A DNA stretch of 64,000 bases. Source: Alteromonas sp. KUL42. GTDB taxonomy: Bacteria; Pseudomonadota; Gammaproteobacteria; Enterobacterales; Alteromonadaceae. The DNA lies in contig NZ_BJKK01000003.1 in the NCBI RefSeq assembly GCF_006538325.1, forward strand, positions 1-64,000, written 5' to 3'. The notes under the pieces are model-generated. The model was not told the origin of the DNA. It worked only from the letters and a program-made list of their open reading frames with translations, and made no database searches. This document shows positions 7,500 to 16,903 of this stretch, piece after piece. The translations under genes were made by a program, and so were the position numbers. The first letter of the stretch is position 1; the number at the start of each line of letters is the position of its first letter.

Positions 7500-8999
7500 T
7501 TAAAATTGTTGATTCGCTAATTCTTTACTGGCTTGCATAAAAATCGCTTGTACGTTTTTCGAAGGGCTGTCGCTGTAACGACTAACCAGATAAAGCGTCA
7601 ACGTACTTACTGCAAACCCTGGAATAATTTCATAAATTACACTGCTTAGTGTTTTGCCATCAGCCAAAACTGGCGCATAAATCCAAAACAACACCGTAAC
7701 CGCACCGCTTATCATGCCTGCCAATGCTGCATTAGGTGTTAAGTCTTTCTTAAACAAACAAAACAACACTAACGGTCCAAATGCGGCCCCAAAACCAGCC
7801 CACGCATTACTCACTAAAGACAAAATTGTATTTGATGCATCTAAAGCTAATAACAATGCCACTAGTGCAACACCGGCTACACCATAGCGGCCAATAGTGA
7901 CGGTTTTCTGCTCCGTGACTTCTTTCTTCACAACCACGCGATAAATATCTTCAGTTAATGAACTTGCACTAACCAATAGTTGTGAAGAGATAGTACTCAT
8001 GATGGCCGCCAAAATTGCAGCCATCAAAAAACCACTTATTAACGGATGAAACAGCAGTTGCGAAAAGATAATGAAAATTGTCTCTGGATCGTCAACCGTT
8101 AAATTAAATTGGTTAGCATAGGCAATACCAACAAAGCCTGTTCCAAGCGCACCGATAATGGTAACTAGCATCCATGACATACCGATATTACGCGCAGTTT
8201 TAATCGCTTTTACTGAACGAATAGCCATAAACCTTACAATGATGTGCGGCTGGCCAAAATACCCTAAGCCCCACCCCAAGCTCGAAATAAGACCAACAAA
8301 TGTCAAAGTCTCTAGCGATTCTGAAAAACTTGGTACCGATTGATACGCGGCACCAGTCATCTGACTAACACTATCGAACTCAGTAAACGCGACAAAAGGA
8401 ACAAGCACCAAGGCAACAAACATTATGCAACCCTGTACAAAGTCGGTCATGCTTACCGCAAGAAAACCACCCAATAACGTATAAGACACCACTACACCAA
8501 GGGTAATGAACAACCCTAACTGGTAATCAACAGAGAAGGCGCTTTCAAACAGCTTACCGCCAGCTACTAACCCAGCTGATGTATACAACGTGAAAAACAT
8601 CACAATGATTACAGCAGAAACAATTCTTAAACTCGATTTTGGCGTATCAAAACGCTTCGCAAAAAATTCAGGTACAGTCAAAGAGTCGTCGGCTACCTCG
8701 GTATAGACCCTCAGCTTTGGTGCCACTAATAAATAATTAGCCAACGCACCAATAACTAAACCAATTGCAATATAAAGGGCGTCGAAGCCCGTTAAGAACA
8801 TTGCACCTGGTAGTCCCATTAACATCCAACCAGACATATCTGATGCCCCTGCTGACAGTGCTGTAACCTGTGGACTAACTTGACGCCCACCTAAAATATA
8901 CCCAGATATATCGCTTGTAGACTGTTTATATGCGAACAAGCCTATTCCTAGCATTGCCAGAAAATAGACGGCTAACGATATGTAGCTTTCCAATGGCAT
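7500..8999 (-). CDS. putP: Sodium/proline symporter
   Basis: A 499-residue inner-membrane sodium:solute symporter with about 13 hydrophobic segments. Similarity to PutP is strong throughout. Conserved stretches include GGRQVSPQVTALSAGASDMSGW near residues 37-57 and SAGLVAGGKLFE near 140. It imports proline with sodium. The stop codon is 16 bases before proB, so uptake and synthesis genes share a transcription unit, whereas putP is more often paired with the catabolic gene putA, which is absent here. The ATG at 8997-8999 begins a clear first membrane helix. Confidence 0.93.
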   Translation of the reverse strand: MPLESYISLAVYFLAMLGIGLFAYKQSTSDISGYILGGRQVSPQVTALSAGASDMSGWMLMGLPGAMFLTGFDALYIAIGLVIGALANYLLVAPKLRVYTEVADDSLTVPEFFAKRFDTPKSSLRIVSAVIIVMFFTLYTSAGLVAGGKLFESAFSVDYQLGLFITLGVVVSYTLLGGFLAVSMTDFVQGCIMFVALVLVPFVAFTEFDSVSQMTGAAYQSVPSFSESLETLTFVGLISSLGWGLGYFGQPHIIVRFMAIRSVKAIKTARNIGMSWMLVTIIGALGTGFVGIAYANQFNLTVDDPETIFIIFSQLLFHPLISGFLMAAILAAIMSTISSQLLVSASSLTEDIYRVVVKKEVTEQKTVTIGRYGVAGVALVALLLALDASNTILSLVSNAWAGFGAAFGPLVLFCLFKKDLTPNAALAGMISGAVTVLFWIYAPVLADGKTLSSVIYEIIPGFAVSTLTLYLVSRYSDSPSKNVQAIFMQASKELANQQF

Positions 9000-9718
9000 A
9001 ACGTACGTTATTTCCTCTGTTGCTTAACATTCTGTTGTAGGCTATTGCTCATCTTTCAACCGACGAGTTCAGAGTTACGATCACGTCATTCCAAAAAACT
9101 TAAGGAAGCGCACCCAACAATTAAACCCGAAAATCAATAGAACAATAATCATTAGAGGTCTAACAATATAATGATTTTGAAAAATATTTCAAGCGTGAGA
9201 TATAAACAACTTACTGTGAGCTCAACTTATAATGAATATTTCACCAACGATGTTTCATATACAAAAACACCCCACCAGCCATGAATTTTATCTTTAAAAA
9301 CAAAGGTATGAGAAAATCCAAAATACTCGTGAAACAAAAAACTTTATCCACAATAAGCAGTAAACCCATACATTTAACATCAACTAAAACATTTTCAATT
9401 AAATCTTAATTACTATTAAACTCTACATCAATTACATAGCCACAAAGCAAACAGCGGGGGGAACAAAGCAGACTAAAATTTAAATTTATTAAACTTGAAA
9501 TAGATATAAGAGAATTCTACTATCTGGTCGTTTTGGACTTCTTTTTGAGTTAATAATAGTTTCATATGTAGGCAATATACCTCTTGTATATTTCTATCTT
9601 GTCGCGGTTATCAGTATTCTTTCTGGTGGGACATTAATGAAGTTTAGTAAACATATACGCCATAATTAGGTACTATTTATGGGCATTTAACATTAGAATT
9701 GTTCTTAATGGGTAGCTT
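9000..9718. other. 719-bp AT-rich intergenic region
   Basis: I find no convincing gene here. It should hold the promoters of putP (minus) and of the HAD gene (plus). A perfect DnaA-box sequence TTATCCACA occurs once at 9344-9352, but without the cluster expected for an origin. A frame at 9499-9669 is open and hydrophobic but lacks a good start codon, so it is at best a gene remnant. Confidence 0.5.
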
Positions 9719-10549
9719 ATGGATCTCATTTTTTTTGACCTTGACGGCACACTTTTAAATAAGTCGTCCCAAATCTCTTCTTATACACAAGAAACACTTA
9801 AGCTGCTTGCTAACAATAATATTGCTTTTACTGTTGCAACAGGCAGAACAATGCATTCGGCTCAGCGTGTTATGCAAGGCACCAAATTTTCACTACCCCA
9901 TATTTATAATAATGGCGTAGCTATTTGGGACCCTTCTGGCGATTCCCTTATCCTTGAAAACCTTCTTGCACCTAATGAAGTAACTACTATCCTTGCCTGT
10001 GCAACAGAAAATGGTGTAACTCCCTTTATTAATACTGTGAATGTCGAAAGTCGTAACCGAGAACACGTTATTTATCACGCACCTGTAAAACACCGCGTGG
10101 AACTAGACCTTATCAAAAACCATTTTTCACGTACATCCGCTGTAATTGCGCCTATTGAACAATTACCGATGAATGCCCACGTTACAAACATTAGTATGAT
10201 AGGCGACGCGCCGCTCATCTATGGCATGTTTAAAGAGCTTAATTTACAACCAGAACTTATAGCTTACTCTGGGCCTGCCATTGAAGGAAACGAGTTTCGA
10301 TGGATGGATGTTCATCATAAACTAGCGAATAAAGGGAGTGCAGTAGAGATATTGAAAGCGCAACTTGGTGCCTCCAATGTTATCTGTTTTGGAGATAGTG
10401 ACAACGACATCAGCATGTTTGAATTAGCTGACGAGGCCTATGCGCCAGCTAATGCAAAAACTATGATAAAGAACTTCGCGACATCGGTTATTGGTCATCA
10501 CGACGAGGATGGTATTGCGAAGTTTCTAAGAAAGCGGTTTTCTCTTTAA
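9719..10549 (+). CDS. Cof-type HAD phosphatase
   Basis: A 276-residue hydrolase of the haloacid dehalogenase superfamily, Cof/YidA-like subfamily, which usually dephosphorylates sugar phosphates or phosphorylated cofactors. Motif I is DLDGTLL at residues 7-13 with both aspartates. The motif II threonine is in VATGRT near residue 40, a conserved lysine near residue 195 could be motif III, and motif IV is FGDSDNDISMF near 225. The middle insertion is the cap domain that sets substrate choice, which cannot be read from sequence. It stands alone, convergent with the DUF2878 gene. No clear ribosome binding site is visible. Confidence 0.9.
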   Translation: MDLIFFDLDGTLLNKSSQISSYTQETLKLLANNNIAFTVATGRTMHSAQRVMQGTKFSLPHIYNNGVAIWDPSGDSLILENLLAPNEVTTILACATENGVTPFINTVNVESRNREHVIYHAPVKHRVELDLIKNHFSRTSAVIAPIEQLPMNAHVTNISMIGDAPLIYGMFKELNLQPELIAYSGPAIEGNEFRWMDVHHKLANKGSAVEILKAQLGASNVICFGDSDNDISMFELADEAYAPANAKTMIKNFATSVIGHHDEDGIAKFLRKRFSL

Positions 10550-10579
10550 ACTAAGGTTTTTTGAGAAAACTTATCGCAC

Positions 10580-11113
10580 TTACTTAATTTCTATCTCAGC
10601 TGGAGAAATTTTTTCCGATAAATAAAAGCAAAATGGAAAAACAATACTCCATATAATTCCCACAACAAGGTAGGTAACCAGTATACTTTCCCCTAACTCA
10701 ACAGCGCCCAAATTCGCGCCGGCTATATAACTTAAAGGGGCGAATATTCCGCCAGCTAAAGCCGATACTGCTACCCGCCCTTGAAAGGCTACCATACTGT
10801 GATATACAGTGCCTGCGAATGCACACCACAACAAGCTTAACCAAACTGGTATGGGCCAAAAAGCCACTAATGAACGTTTTTCTTCAAATATAAAAACACC
10901 GACATGTGTCAGTACAGAATCGATAGCAGTGCCCATGACAAATAAGATGAACATTAGCTTAAGATCAGCCAGGCGTTTCGGCGAAAGCCACAGCCAAACT
11001 GTAATCAACAAACATACAAACCATACCGCATTATTTTGATAAAGAATGACTAGCCACCATATGGCCTGAAACCAAATAAAATTTGTCACTTTTAATACTA
11101 TCTTTCTATTCAT
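10580..11113 (-). CDS. DUF2878 family membrane protein
   Basis: A 177-residue protein made almost wholly of hydrophobic segments, about five or six helices, recognised as the DUF2878 family found in marine gammaproteobacteria. Landmarks are the N-terminal NFIWFQAIWW and the central FWPIPVWLSLLWCAFAGTVYHSM region (about residues 83-105). No biochemical role is known for the family. It faces the HAD gene tail to tail with 30 bases between. In other genomes it often lies near lipid or cyclopropane fatty-acid genes; no such neighbour is visible here. Confidence 0.75.
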   Translation of the reverse strand: MNRKIVLKVTNFIWFQAIWWLVILYQNNAVWFVCLLITVWLWLSPKRLADLKLMFILFVMGTAIDSVLTHVGVFIFEEKRSLVAFWPIPVWLSLLWCAFAGTVYHSMVAFQGRVAVSALAGGIFAPLSYIAGANLGAVELGESILVTYLVVGIIWSIVFPFCFYLSEKISPAEIEIK

Positions 11114-11440
11114 GCTTAGTGATTCTATTCAAACTTAACAGCGCAACTAGGTGTACGACAACGCGTACTAACAAGTTCAACCTTACATTCTATTCTTTCG
11201 TATTTTGCCAAATCGTGTTGCTAACATTAATTCCCGAGAAGAATTGTGAAATTATTTTACCCTGCTAAATCAAAAGGGACGCTTTATTGAGCATAGGCGA
11301 AAATTAAAGCGTGTTAATCTTTGCAGTAAGCTTAGTTGCAAAAACGTACTAAATAGGTCAACACGCTCTAAATAAAAATAATCGGAATGAACAAACTTGG
11401 TGTATACATGGTAGGTTTAACAACAAAGGAAATGTAATTT
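11114..11440. other. 327-bp gap upstream of the phosphatase/kinase fusion
   Basis: No gene is supported. Positions 11309-11365 can fold into a long interrupted hairpin: GCGTGTT pairs with AACACGC, and TTTGCA pairs with TGCAAA inside it. The gap must hold the promoters of the divergent flanking genes. AAGGA at 11429-11433 is the ribosome binding site of the next gene. Confidence 0.45.
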
Positions 11441-13060
11441 ATGAAAATGGTAAAGTATTACGTACTAGGCGCAATAGCTTGTTGTTACTTAGCATACACC
11501 CTAACGCTTACTCTTGCCTCAGTTGCTTTCGCATGGATAGCTTTTTCTCTTATAGCAGTAAGTAGTGCCTATTTGCTTAACTACCCTAGCCTTTTTAGAA
11601 AGCGCGAAGATGGCTCTATTCCATTATATATTCGCTGGGTATTTGTTCCCTTTCTACTTGGATCATGGCTTTACAATGAATACGCTAGGCGCACCGACAA
11701 AGTGCCACCACTTCAAAAAATTGCGCCTCAACTTTTTCTAGCGTGTAGAATGTCTGGTCAACATGTTGACCTTCTCAAATGTAATAAAATTGATGCAATC
11801 TTAGATGTTACTGCAGAATTTGATGGTCTTGATTGGACCGCGTATCAAGAAGACTTTCGCTATTTAAATATTCCGGTACTCGATCATACAAGCCCAACAC
11901 CTGAACAGTTGGTAATGGCAATAAACTGGCTTGATCAACAAATAACTGCTGGAAAAAATGTGGTTGTCCATTGTGCACTTGGTAGAGGTCGCTCGGTTTT
12001 AGTCGTCGCTGCGTTTTTACTTTCGAAAGACACATCACTAAGCGTCGACCAAGCACTAAAGAAAATAAACAGTATTCGCCAAACAGCCAGATTGAATCAA
12101 AGACAGCTTGCTGCGCTTACTAAGGTGAAGGAAGGTGGGCTACTCTCACTTCAGAAAAAGCTCGCGCTTATTGTTAACCCCGTTTCCGGTGGTGGAAAAT
12201 GGCATAAATATAGAAACGACATTCTTTCACGGTTAAATGAAAAATTCAGTGTTGAAGTTAAACAAACTACACCTGAAATTAATGCTACCTCGCTAGCACA
12301 ACAAGCTAAAGATGACGGTGCTGATATCATTGTAGCCTGTGGCGGAGACGGTACGTTAACAGAGGTAGCAAGCGCGCTTGTAAATAGCAACATAACTATG
12401 GGGCTCATCCCTTTAGGCACTGCGAACGCACTTAGCCAAGTATTACATGGGTATTTGAGTAAGGTGACACCCATCGACATCGCATGCGACACTATTATCA
12501 ATGGAAACGTTCACGCCATAGATACTGCGCGTTGCAACAACAAAGTAATGTTACTAGTTGCAGCTGTTGGTTTTGAAGAGCAAATGATTTCGTCCGCAGA
12601 CCGCGAAGAAAAAAATGTAGGTGGCCAATTTGCCTATTTAAAGGGGCTGTGGAACGCCATTTCGAACAACGCTGATCTCACGTTTACTCTTTCACTAGAT
12701 AATAAGAAACGCGAGACATTAACAACCCCCAGCTTTGTTATCGCCAATGCGGCCCCCATTACCACCGCTTTGGCACAAGGAGCAGCTGAACCCGACGTCA
12801 TGGATGGCAAGCTGGATATCACTTGGTTAGTGCCACAATCTAGCTCAGATAAGCAATTTTTGTCACTCGCGGAACTGGTATTTAGCCCAAATGAATCAAA
12901 AGTAGAATCTAGCCGTATTCGTCATACTCAGGCATCGTCGATTACTCTAAAATTTGACAAGACGACTTCTTATGCCGTTGATGGTGAGATATATGAAGAT
13001 GACAAACTCGTTATTGAGACACATCCACGAAGCCTAAACGTTTTAGCTAGTGCGCTTTAG
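11441..13060 (+). CDS. Dual-specificity phosphatase/diacylglycerol kinase fusion
   Basis: A 539-residue fusion. Residues about 5-80 contain two or three membrane helices. Residues about 90-215 form a dual-specificity phosphatase domain; the signature HCALGRGRS starts at residue 177, with the catalytic cysteine at 178 and arginine in place. Residues about 228-539 are a diacylglycerol/lipid kinase catalytic domain, with LIVNPVSGGGK near 230 and the ATP-binding GGDGT at 301. The combination suggests a membrane-bound enzyme acting on a lipid or lipid-linked phosphate; the substrate is unknown. AAGGA lies 8 bases before the ATG. No operon partner is close. Confidence 0.88.
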   Translation: MKMVKYYVLGAIACCYLAYTLTLTLASVAFAWIAFSLIAVSSAYLLNYPSLFRKREDGSIPLYIRWVFVPFLLGSWLYNEYARRTDKVPPLQKIAPQLFLACRMSGQHVDLLKCNKIDAILDVTAEFDGLDWTAYQEDFRYLNIPVLDHTSPTPEQLVMAINWLDQQITAGKNVVVHCALGRGRSVLVVAAFLLSKDTSLSVDQALKKINSIRQTARLNQRQLAALTKVKEGGLLSLQKKLALIVNPVSGGGKWHKYRNDILSRLNEKFSVEVKQTTPEINATSLAQQAKDDGADIIVACGGDGTLTEVASALVNSNITMGLIPLGTANALSQVLHGYLSKVTPIDIACDTIINGNVHAIDTARCNNKVMLLVAAVGFEEQMISSADREEKNVGGQFAYLKGLWNAISNNADLTFTLSLDNKKRETLTTPSFVIANAAPITTALAQGAAEPDVMDGKLDITWLVPQSSSDKQFLSLAELVFSPNESKVESSRIRHTQASSITLKFDKTTSYAVDGEIYEDDKLVIETHPRSLNVLASAL

Positions 13061-13327
13061 GTAGTGAGTATTGTAAAGCGCAATAGACGAATATTAGTGC
13101 TCATTGAATACGGTCAACTGCAGAGTTTCACTAGACAGGCCTTACTTGCAATACCCTGTACACAATGCCTGTATGGTCTGTAAAAATTACTTACAGGTCT
13201 ATATTAGTGTATCTCTAACTTAGGAGAATATAAAAATAGCCATATAATTCATAAACATATATCCCATTAAATCTTGGAACAAAACTCGCTTTGTCTATTG
13301 TGATTCTATTTAACTGAGGAAGAAGCC

Positions 13328-13780
13328 ATGAAAATTTTTGAAGCCTTACGTCAAGATCATGAAAAACAACGTTTACTGCTAAAAATTTTAACCGAAACCA
13401 GTGGCGACACAGCAGCGCGTCGAGAGTACTACCAAGAGCTAAAAACACAGTTAGAAAGTCATGCCATTGCAGAAGAGCGCTTCTTTTATACGCAACTGAT
13501 TAAGAAAGACCAAACTGTCGATATGTCTCGCCATGGCATTGCAGAGCATCATGAAATTGATGAACTTATCGAAAAAATAGACAAAACTGATATGAGCTCG
13601 CCAGCGTGGCTACGCCACCTAAAAACGCTTCAAGAAAAAGTGGAACATCATCTAGCGGATGAAGAAGAACAGTTCTTCCAAGTAGCAGGTAAAGTCCTAA
13701 GCGAACAACAAAAAACTTCCCTAGCAACCCAGTATCGACAAGAAATGGAACAGTCGCTCAAAGAAGAGTCTATTGCTTAA
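13328..13780 (+). CDS. Hemerythrin-like HHE domain protein
   Basis: A 150-residue helical protein with the hemerythrin HHE cation-binding fold. Metal ligands are visible as RQDHEKQ (residue about 10), SHAIAEERFFY (about 45), IAEHHEIDE (about 73) and EHHLADEEEQFF (about 107). Such proteins hold a di-iron centre and are linked to oxygen, nitric oxide or iron-stress responses. TGAGGAAG about 8 bases before the ATG supports the start. It has its own terminator and a 267-base leader region, so it is probably monocistronic. Confidence 0.88.
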   Translation: MKIFEALRQDHEKQRLLLKILTETSGDTAARREYYQELKTQLESHAIAEERFFYTQLIKKDQTVDMSRHGIAEHHEIDELIEKIDKTDMSSPAWLRHLKTLQEKVEHHLADEEEQFFQVAGKVLSEQQKTSLATQYRQEMEQSLKEESIA

Positions 13781-13806
13781 AGTAGTTTATGGCTACTATT
13801 TAACTG

Positions 13807-13834
13807 AAAAGCCAGCTTCATACAGCTGGCTTTT
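13807..13834 (+). terminator. Terminator of the hemerythrin gene
   Basis: AAAAGCCAGCT and AGCTGGCTTTT form an 11-bp stem with a 6-base loop, ending in a T run. It lies 26 bases after the stop codon. Confidence 0.85.
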
Positions 13835-13902
13835 CTATCAGTAAGGCGACGAAAGAAGTAAAACAATCGCCACCGTAATGGGTTATCTAATTTTCCGCAA
13901 CC

Positions 13903-14061
13903 CTATTTTTTCGCGATAATATACACCGCATGGATAACACCCGGAAAATAACCAAGTATGGTAAGAAGTATATTTATCCAAAAATGTAAACCAATACCCA
14001 CTTGTAAAAACACCCCCAAAGGAGGAAGTAAAATTGAAAGTAAAATACGAATAATATCCAT
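13903..14061 (-). CDS. YqaE/Pmp3 family membrane peptide
   Basis: A 52-residue hydrophobic protein with two membrane helices (about 3-21 and 26-48), recognised as the YqaE/Pmp3/UPF0057 family. The hallmark LLPPLGVFLQVGIGLHFWIN lies at residues 10-29. Eukaryotic relatives modulate membrane potential under salt or cold stress; the bacterial role is unsettled. The frame is open 18 codons further upstream, but the ATG at 14059-14061 has AAGGAA at good spacing and fits the family length of about 50 residues. Confidence 0.88.
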   Translation of the reverse strand: MDIIRILLSILLPPLGVFLQVGIGLHFWINILLTILGYFPGVIHAVYIIAKK

Positions 14062-14259
14062 CTCAAATTCCTTGTTATAGAACAAACTTCTTATTTGCAT
14101 AGCGAAAACAACCAAAAAATGGTGAGTAAAGCGCTATTCGTGGTACAAATTCAAACTAATATGAGTTCCTTGACTGTTTAAAACCGAACAAACCCGACTC
14201 ATATCGCGTTCTTAATAATATTAAGCATATTACGCGCCAAATATTTATTTCCGACGTGT

Positions 14260-16572
14260 TTAACAAGATGTAACTACGTTTTCACTATACGGTGAGCTTT
14301 CAAGCCATTCCTCGAGATCGGTTTTCTTAAGTGGTCTACTTATATAGTAACCTTGAATTATATTACATCCCCAATCCTTTAAGATCTCCAACGACGCTAT
14401 GTCCTCTACCCCTTCAGCTACAACCTTTAAATCAAACGCACGCGCCAACGCAAGCACAGTATGCACAATTTGCTTGTCGTAGTCGTCATTCGCTAGATCA
14501 AGTATGAAGCTTTTATCTATCTTGATAGTAGTAACTGGTAAACTCTTCAAGTACGCTAGTGAGGAATACCCAGTACCAAAGTCATCTATTGCGAAACTAA
14601 ACCCTTTACTCGTTAGTTCAGTGAGGTTCTGAATAGCCAATGAAGCATCTGCTACTAAGTCACTTTCCGTAATTTCTAATTCCAGAGCTTCGGGTGATAA
14701 GCCTTTGTCTTTCAAAATATTCACTAAGTTATCTAGCAAAATTTTGTTTTGAATATCTTGTGTAGACAGATTCATTGCTATAGTAAAGCTGTATCCTTTA
14801 TTACGAAAATAAGCCAAGTCGGAAATGGTTCTTTGCATTACCCATGTTGTCACTTGTTCAATTAACCCAGCTTGTTCAGCAATAGTTATAAACTCATCGG
14901 GAGGTACAAAGCCCAACACGCTGTTATTCCAACGTATGAGCGCTTCCATACTCGAAACTTTCATGGTGGCAAGGTCAATTTTGGGTTGATAAACCATAGA
15001 GAGTTCACCTTGATGACTCGCCAGTGCCTTTTTCAACTCGCTGGTGATAGATAACCTTCTGGTATATTTATCTTCAAGTTCTGGTTTATAACTGACGAAC
15101 CAATCCCCGGTGTGAATAGCTTCATCGGTGACTATATTCATTTTTCTGAACAATTCTTCAGATGTTGCCGCATCCTCTGGACAATTAAGCACTGCCATCG
15201 CCACTTTTACGGGGATAGCTATCAAATTAGTTTCAACAGGTTGCTCTAAAATGTGTTTAAGAGTTTCTAATTGTTCAACGCTCAAGGCTTCTTGCGAAAG
15301 ATACAAAATTTCGCCGCCAGCCAAGCGCGCTGAAATACCCGGCCATCGTTGTAATCTAGACGCTAATGACTTTAGCGCATTGTCTCCATTTGAATAACCG
15401 TAAAGATCATTAATTGTTCTGAACCCTAAAACGGTAATGGCAATAACTTGAAGAGAGTGCTCCTCTTCCATTTGACCTATAAAATAGTCTTCAACATAAT
15501 TTCGATTGAACAACCCCGTGAGTACATCGTGCTGAGCTTGGTAAAGTATATGACGCTCACGTGCTTTTATGCTCTCTTGCATGCTATCAACAGCTATTGC
15601 TAATTCTGATATTTCTTTTAGTTTTGAAGGCTTATCGAGGGTATTACCATAATTGCCTGCTGCAACCTTGTTGACAGCAGCAACGAGATCTGAAACTGGG
15701 CGGCTCACATTACGCGCCAGAATCATTGAAAGGCCAAGCGCTGTTAACACAGCGATGAGAGTAAACGCTAAAATGGTTAATTGAATGTTGGTGAAAGCTT
15801 CGAAGGACGCTGAGGTATCTAAAGCCAGTGTTATGTTTACGGGTAACGCCATACCCGAAGAAATATTAACTTGACGAGCAAAATACGTATGCTCGTTTTT
15901 CAACGTAACTTCGAACCACGACGGGTCGCCATTTGCCTGCAATACATCTAACGCAATATCTTTATCAAGTGTTGTATTCAATACATGATTATCGTGAACG
16001 TCAGAAATAATTATTTCTGCATCTACTAATGATTTCAGTTCTTCGAGTAAAGCCTGATCAAACTCAACGCCAATAATCATGTAATAGCGCAAAGTAGGAA
16101 TTTCGACGCCATACAAATTTATCTGAACGAGCTCATCATTTATTGCGAAAAAGCCACTGTTAAGCCCTTTTGAAACAAGCTCAGAGGTGCTCTTTAGCTT
16201 GTCCCCTTCTTTAAACAGCGGAGAGTACGACACCACCACTTGATGGTCTAGATTGACCAAGGCAATAATATTTGTATTTAAACGGTCAGCATAGCTAGTG
16301 AACGCCGCATTAATGCTAGGTAAATCTTGAGTTCCTACTGCCGTTCTAAAATCAAATGCACGTAATAACACATTTGAGACATTACGTATTACTTCTTGTC
16401 TATCATCTACAACTTTATCGAATACTTTCTCTGCGAGGATAATATCTTGGTCAATATTTTTGACAACTAAAGAGTTTGCGGATTTCCAAACGGCACCAAT
16501 AATAAGAAGCGATGCGATCACTATCCCTAAGAGAAGCGTTTGAAATAAGCTTTGACTAAGCGTTTTTTGCAC
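14260..16572 (-). CDS. Membrane GGDEF/EAL protein, probable c-di-GMP phosphodiesterase
   Basis: A 770-residue sensor protein. A membrane helix (about 12-33), a large periplasmic region (about 34-260), a second helix (about 265-287) and a HAMP linker (about 288-336) precede a GGDEF domain (about 345-495) and an EAL domain (about 510-760). The GGDEF signature is degenerate: the motif position near 420 reads AGGEI, so cyclase activity is unlikely. The EAL domain keeps EALIRW near 542, ELEITES, DDFGTGYSSL and VVAEGVED, so c-di-GMP hydrolysis is likely. The ligand of the periplasmic domain is unknown. It is transcribed alone. Confidence 0.92.
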   Translation of the reverse strand: MQKTLSQSLFQTLLLGIVIASLLIIGAVWKSANSLVVKNIDQDIILAEKVFDKVVDDRQEVIRNVSNVLLRAFDFRTAVGTQDLPSINAAFTSYADRLNTNIIALVNLDHQVVVSYSPLFKEGDKLKSTSELVSKGLNSGFFAINDELVQINLYGVEIPTLRYYMIIGVEFDQALLEELKSLVDAEIIISDVHDNHVLNTTLDKDIALDVLQANGDPSWFEVTLKNEHTYFARQVNISSGMALPVNITLALDTSASFEAFTNIQLTILAFTLIAVLTALGLSMILARNVSRPVSDLVAAVNKVAAGNYGNTLDKPSKLKEISELAIAVDSMQESIKARERHILYQAQHDVLTGLFNRNYVEDYFIGQMEEEHSLQVIAITVLGFRTINDLYGYSNGDNALKSLASRLQRWPGISARLAGGEILYLSQEALSVEQLETLKHILEQPVETNLIAIPVKVAMAVLNCPEDAATSEELFRKMNIVTDEAIHTGDWFVSYKPELEDKYTRRLSITSELKKALASHQGELSMVYQPKIDLATMKVSSMEALIRWNNSVLGFVPPDEFITIAEQAGLIEQVTTWVMQRTISDLAYFRNKGYSFTIAMNLSTQDIQNKILLDNLVNILKDKGLSPEALELEITESDLVADASLAIQNLTELTSKGFSFAIDDFGTGYSSLAYLKSLPVTTIKIDKSFILDLANDDYDKQIVHTVLALARAFDLKVVAEGVEDIASLEILKDWGCNIIQGYYISRPLKKTDLEEWLESSPYSENVVTSC

Positions 16573-16763
16573 TGAAGCGCCCCATGAAGCGTGTTTTATT
16601 TATTTTATGAGTACAAACTAGATAAAAGCATAGTCGATTATAGTGCTGACGGATAGTACTAAGGCGCTGTATTTTATAAATTTTGCCGCGTAATTACATG
16701 ACTTGGTCGTAAGTTGCTTTGAGAAGAATGTAAAAACGGGTAATACAAAAAACGTAGAGATGA

Positions 16764-16796
16764 AAAAAAACCGCATCTCAAAGAGATACGGTTTTT
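16764..16796 (-). terminator. Terminator after tRNA-Leu
   Basis: AAAACCG.ATCTC and its near-complement form a stem with a 4-base loop, flanked by A and T runs. It lies just after the tRNA on the minus strand and probably ends the secG-tRNA transcript. Confidence 0.8.
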
Positions 16797-16800
16797 ATAT

Positions 16801-16886
16801 TGGTGCGGAAAGCGGGACTTGAACCCGCACGAGCTATGCTCACCACCCCCTCAAGATGGCGTGTCTACCAATTCCACCACTTCCGC
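16801..16886 (-). tRNA. tRNA-Leu(GAG)
   Basis: The 86-base minus-strand sequence folds as a class II tRNA with a long variable arm. The acceptor stem GCGGAAG pairs with TTTCCGC, the D-loop region reads GGTAGACACGC, the anticodon stem CCATC/GGTGG encloses loop TTGAGGG (anticodon GAG, reading CUC and CUU), and the T arm contains GGGTTCAAGTCCC. The CCA end is encoded at 16801-16803. A leucine tRNA after secG is the usual gammaproteobacterial arrangement. Confidence 0.97.
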
Positions 16887-16903
16887 GAAATCTGTAACTT
16901 TAT

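Noticed and set aside
9344-9352. Perfect DnaA box in the gap between putP and the HAD gene
   Set aside because: Only one copy is present, without the cluster of boxes or gene neighbours (dnaA, mnmG) expected of an origin; one match in AT-rich sequence can be chance.
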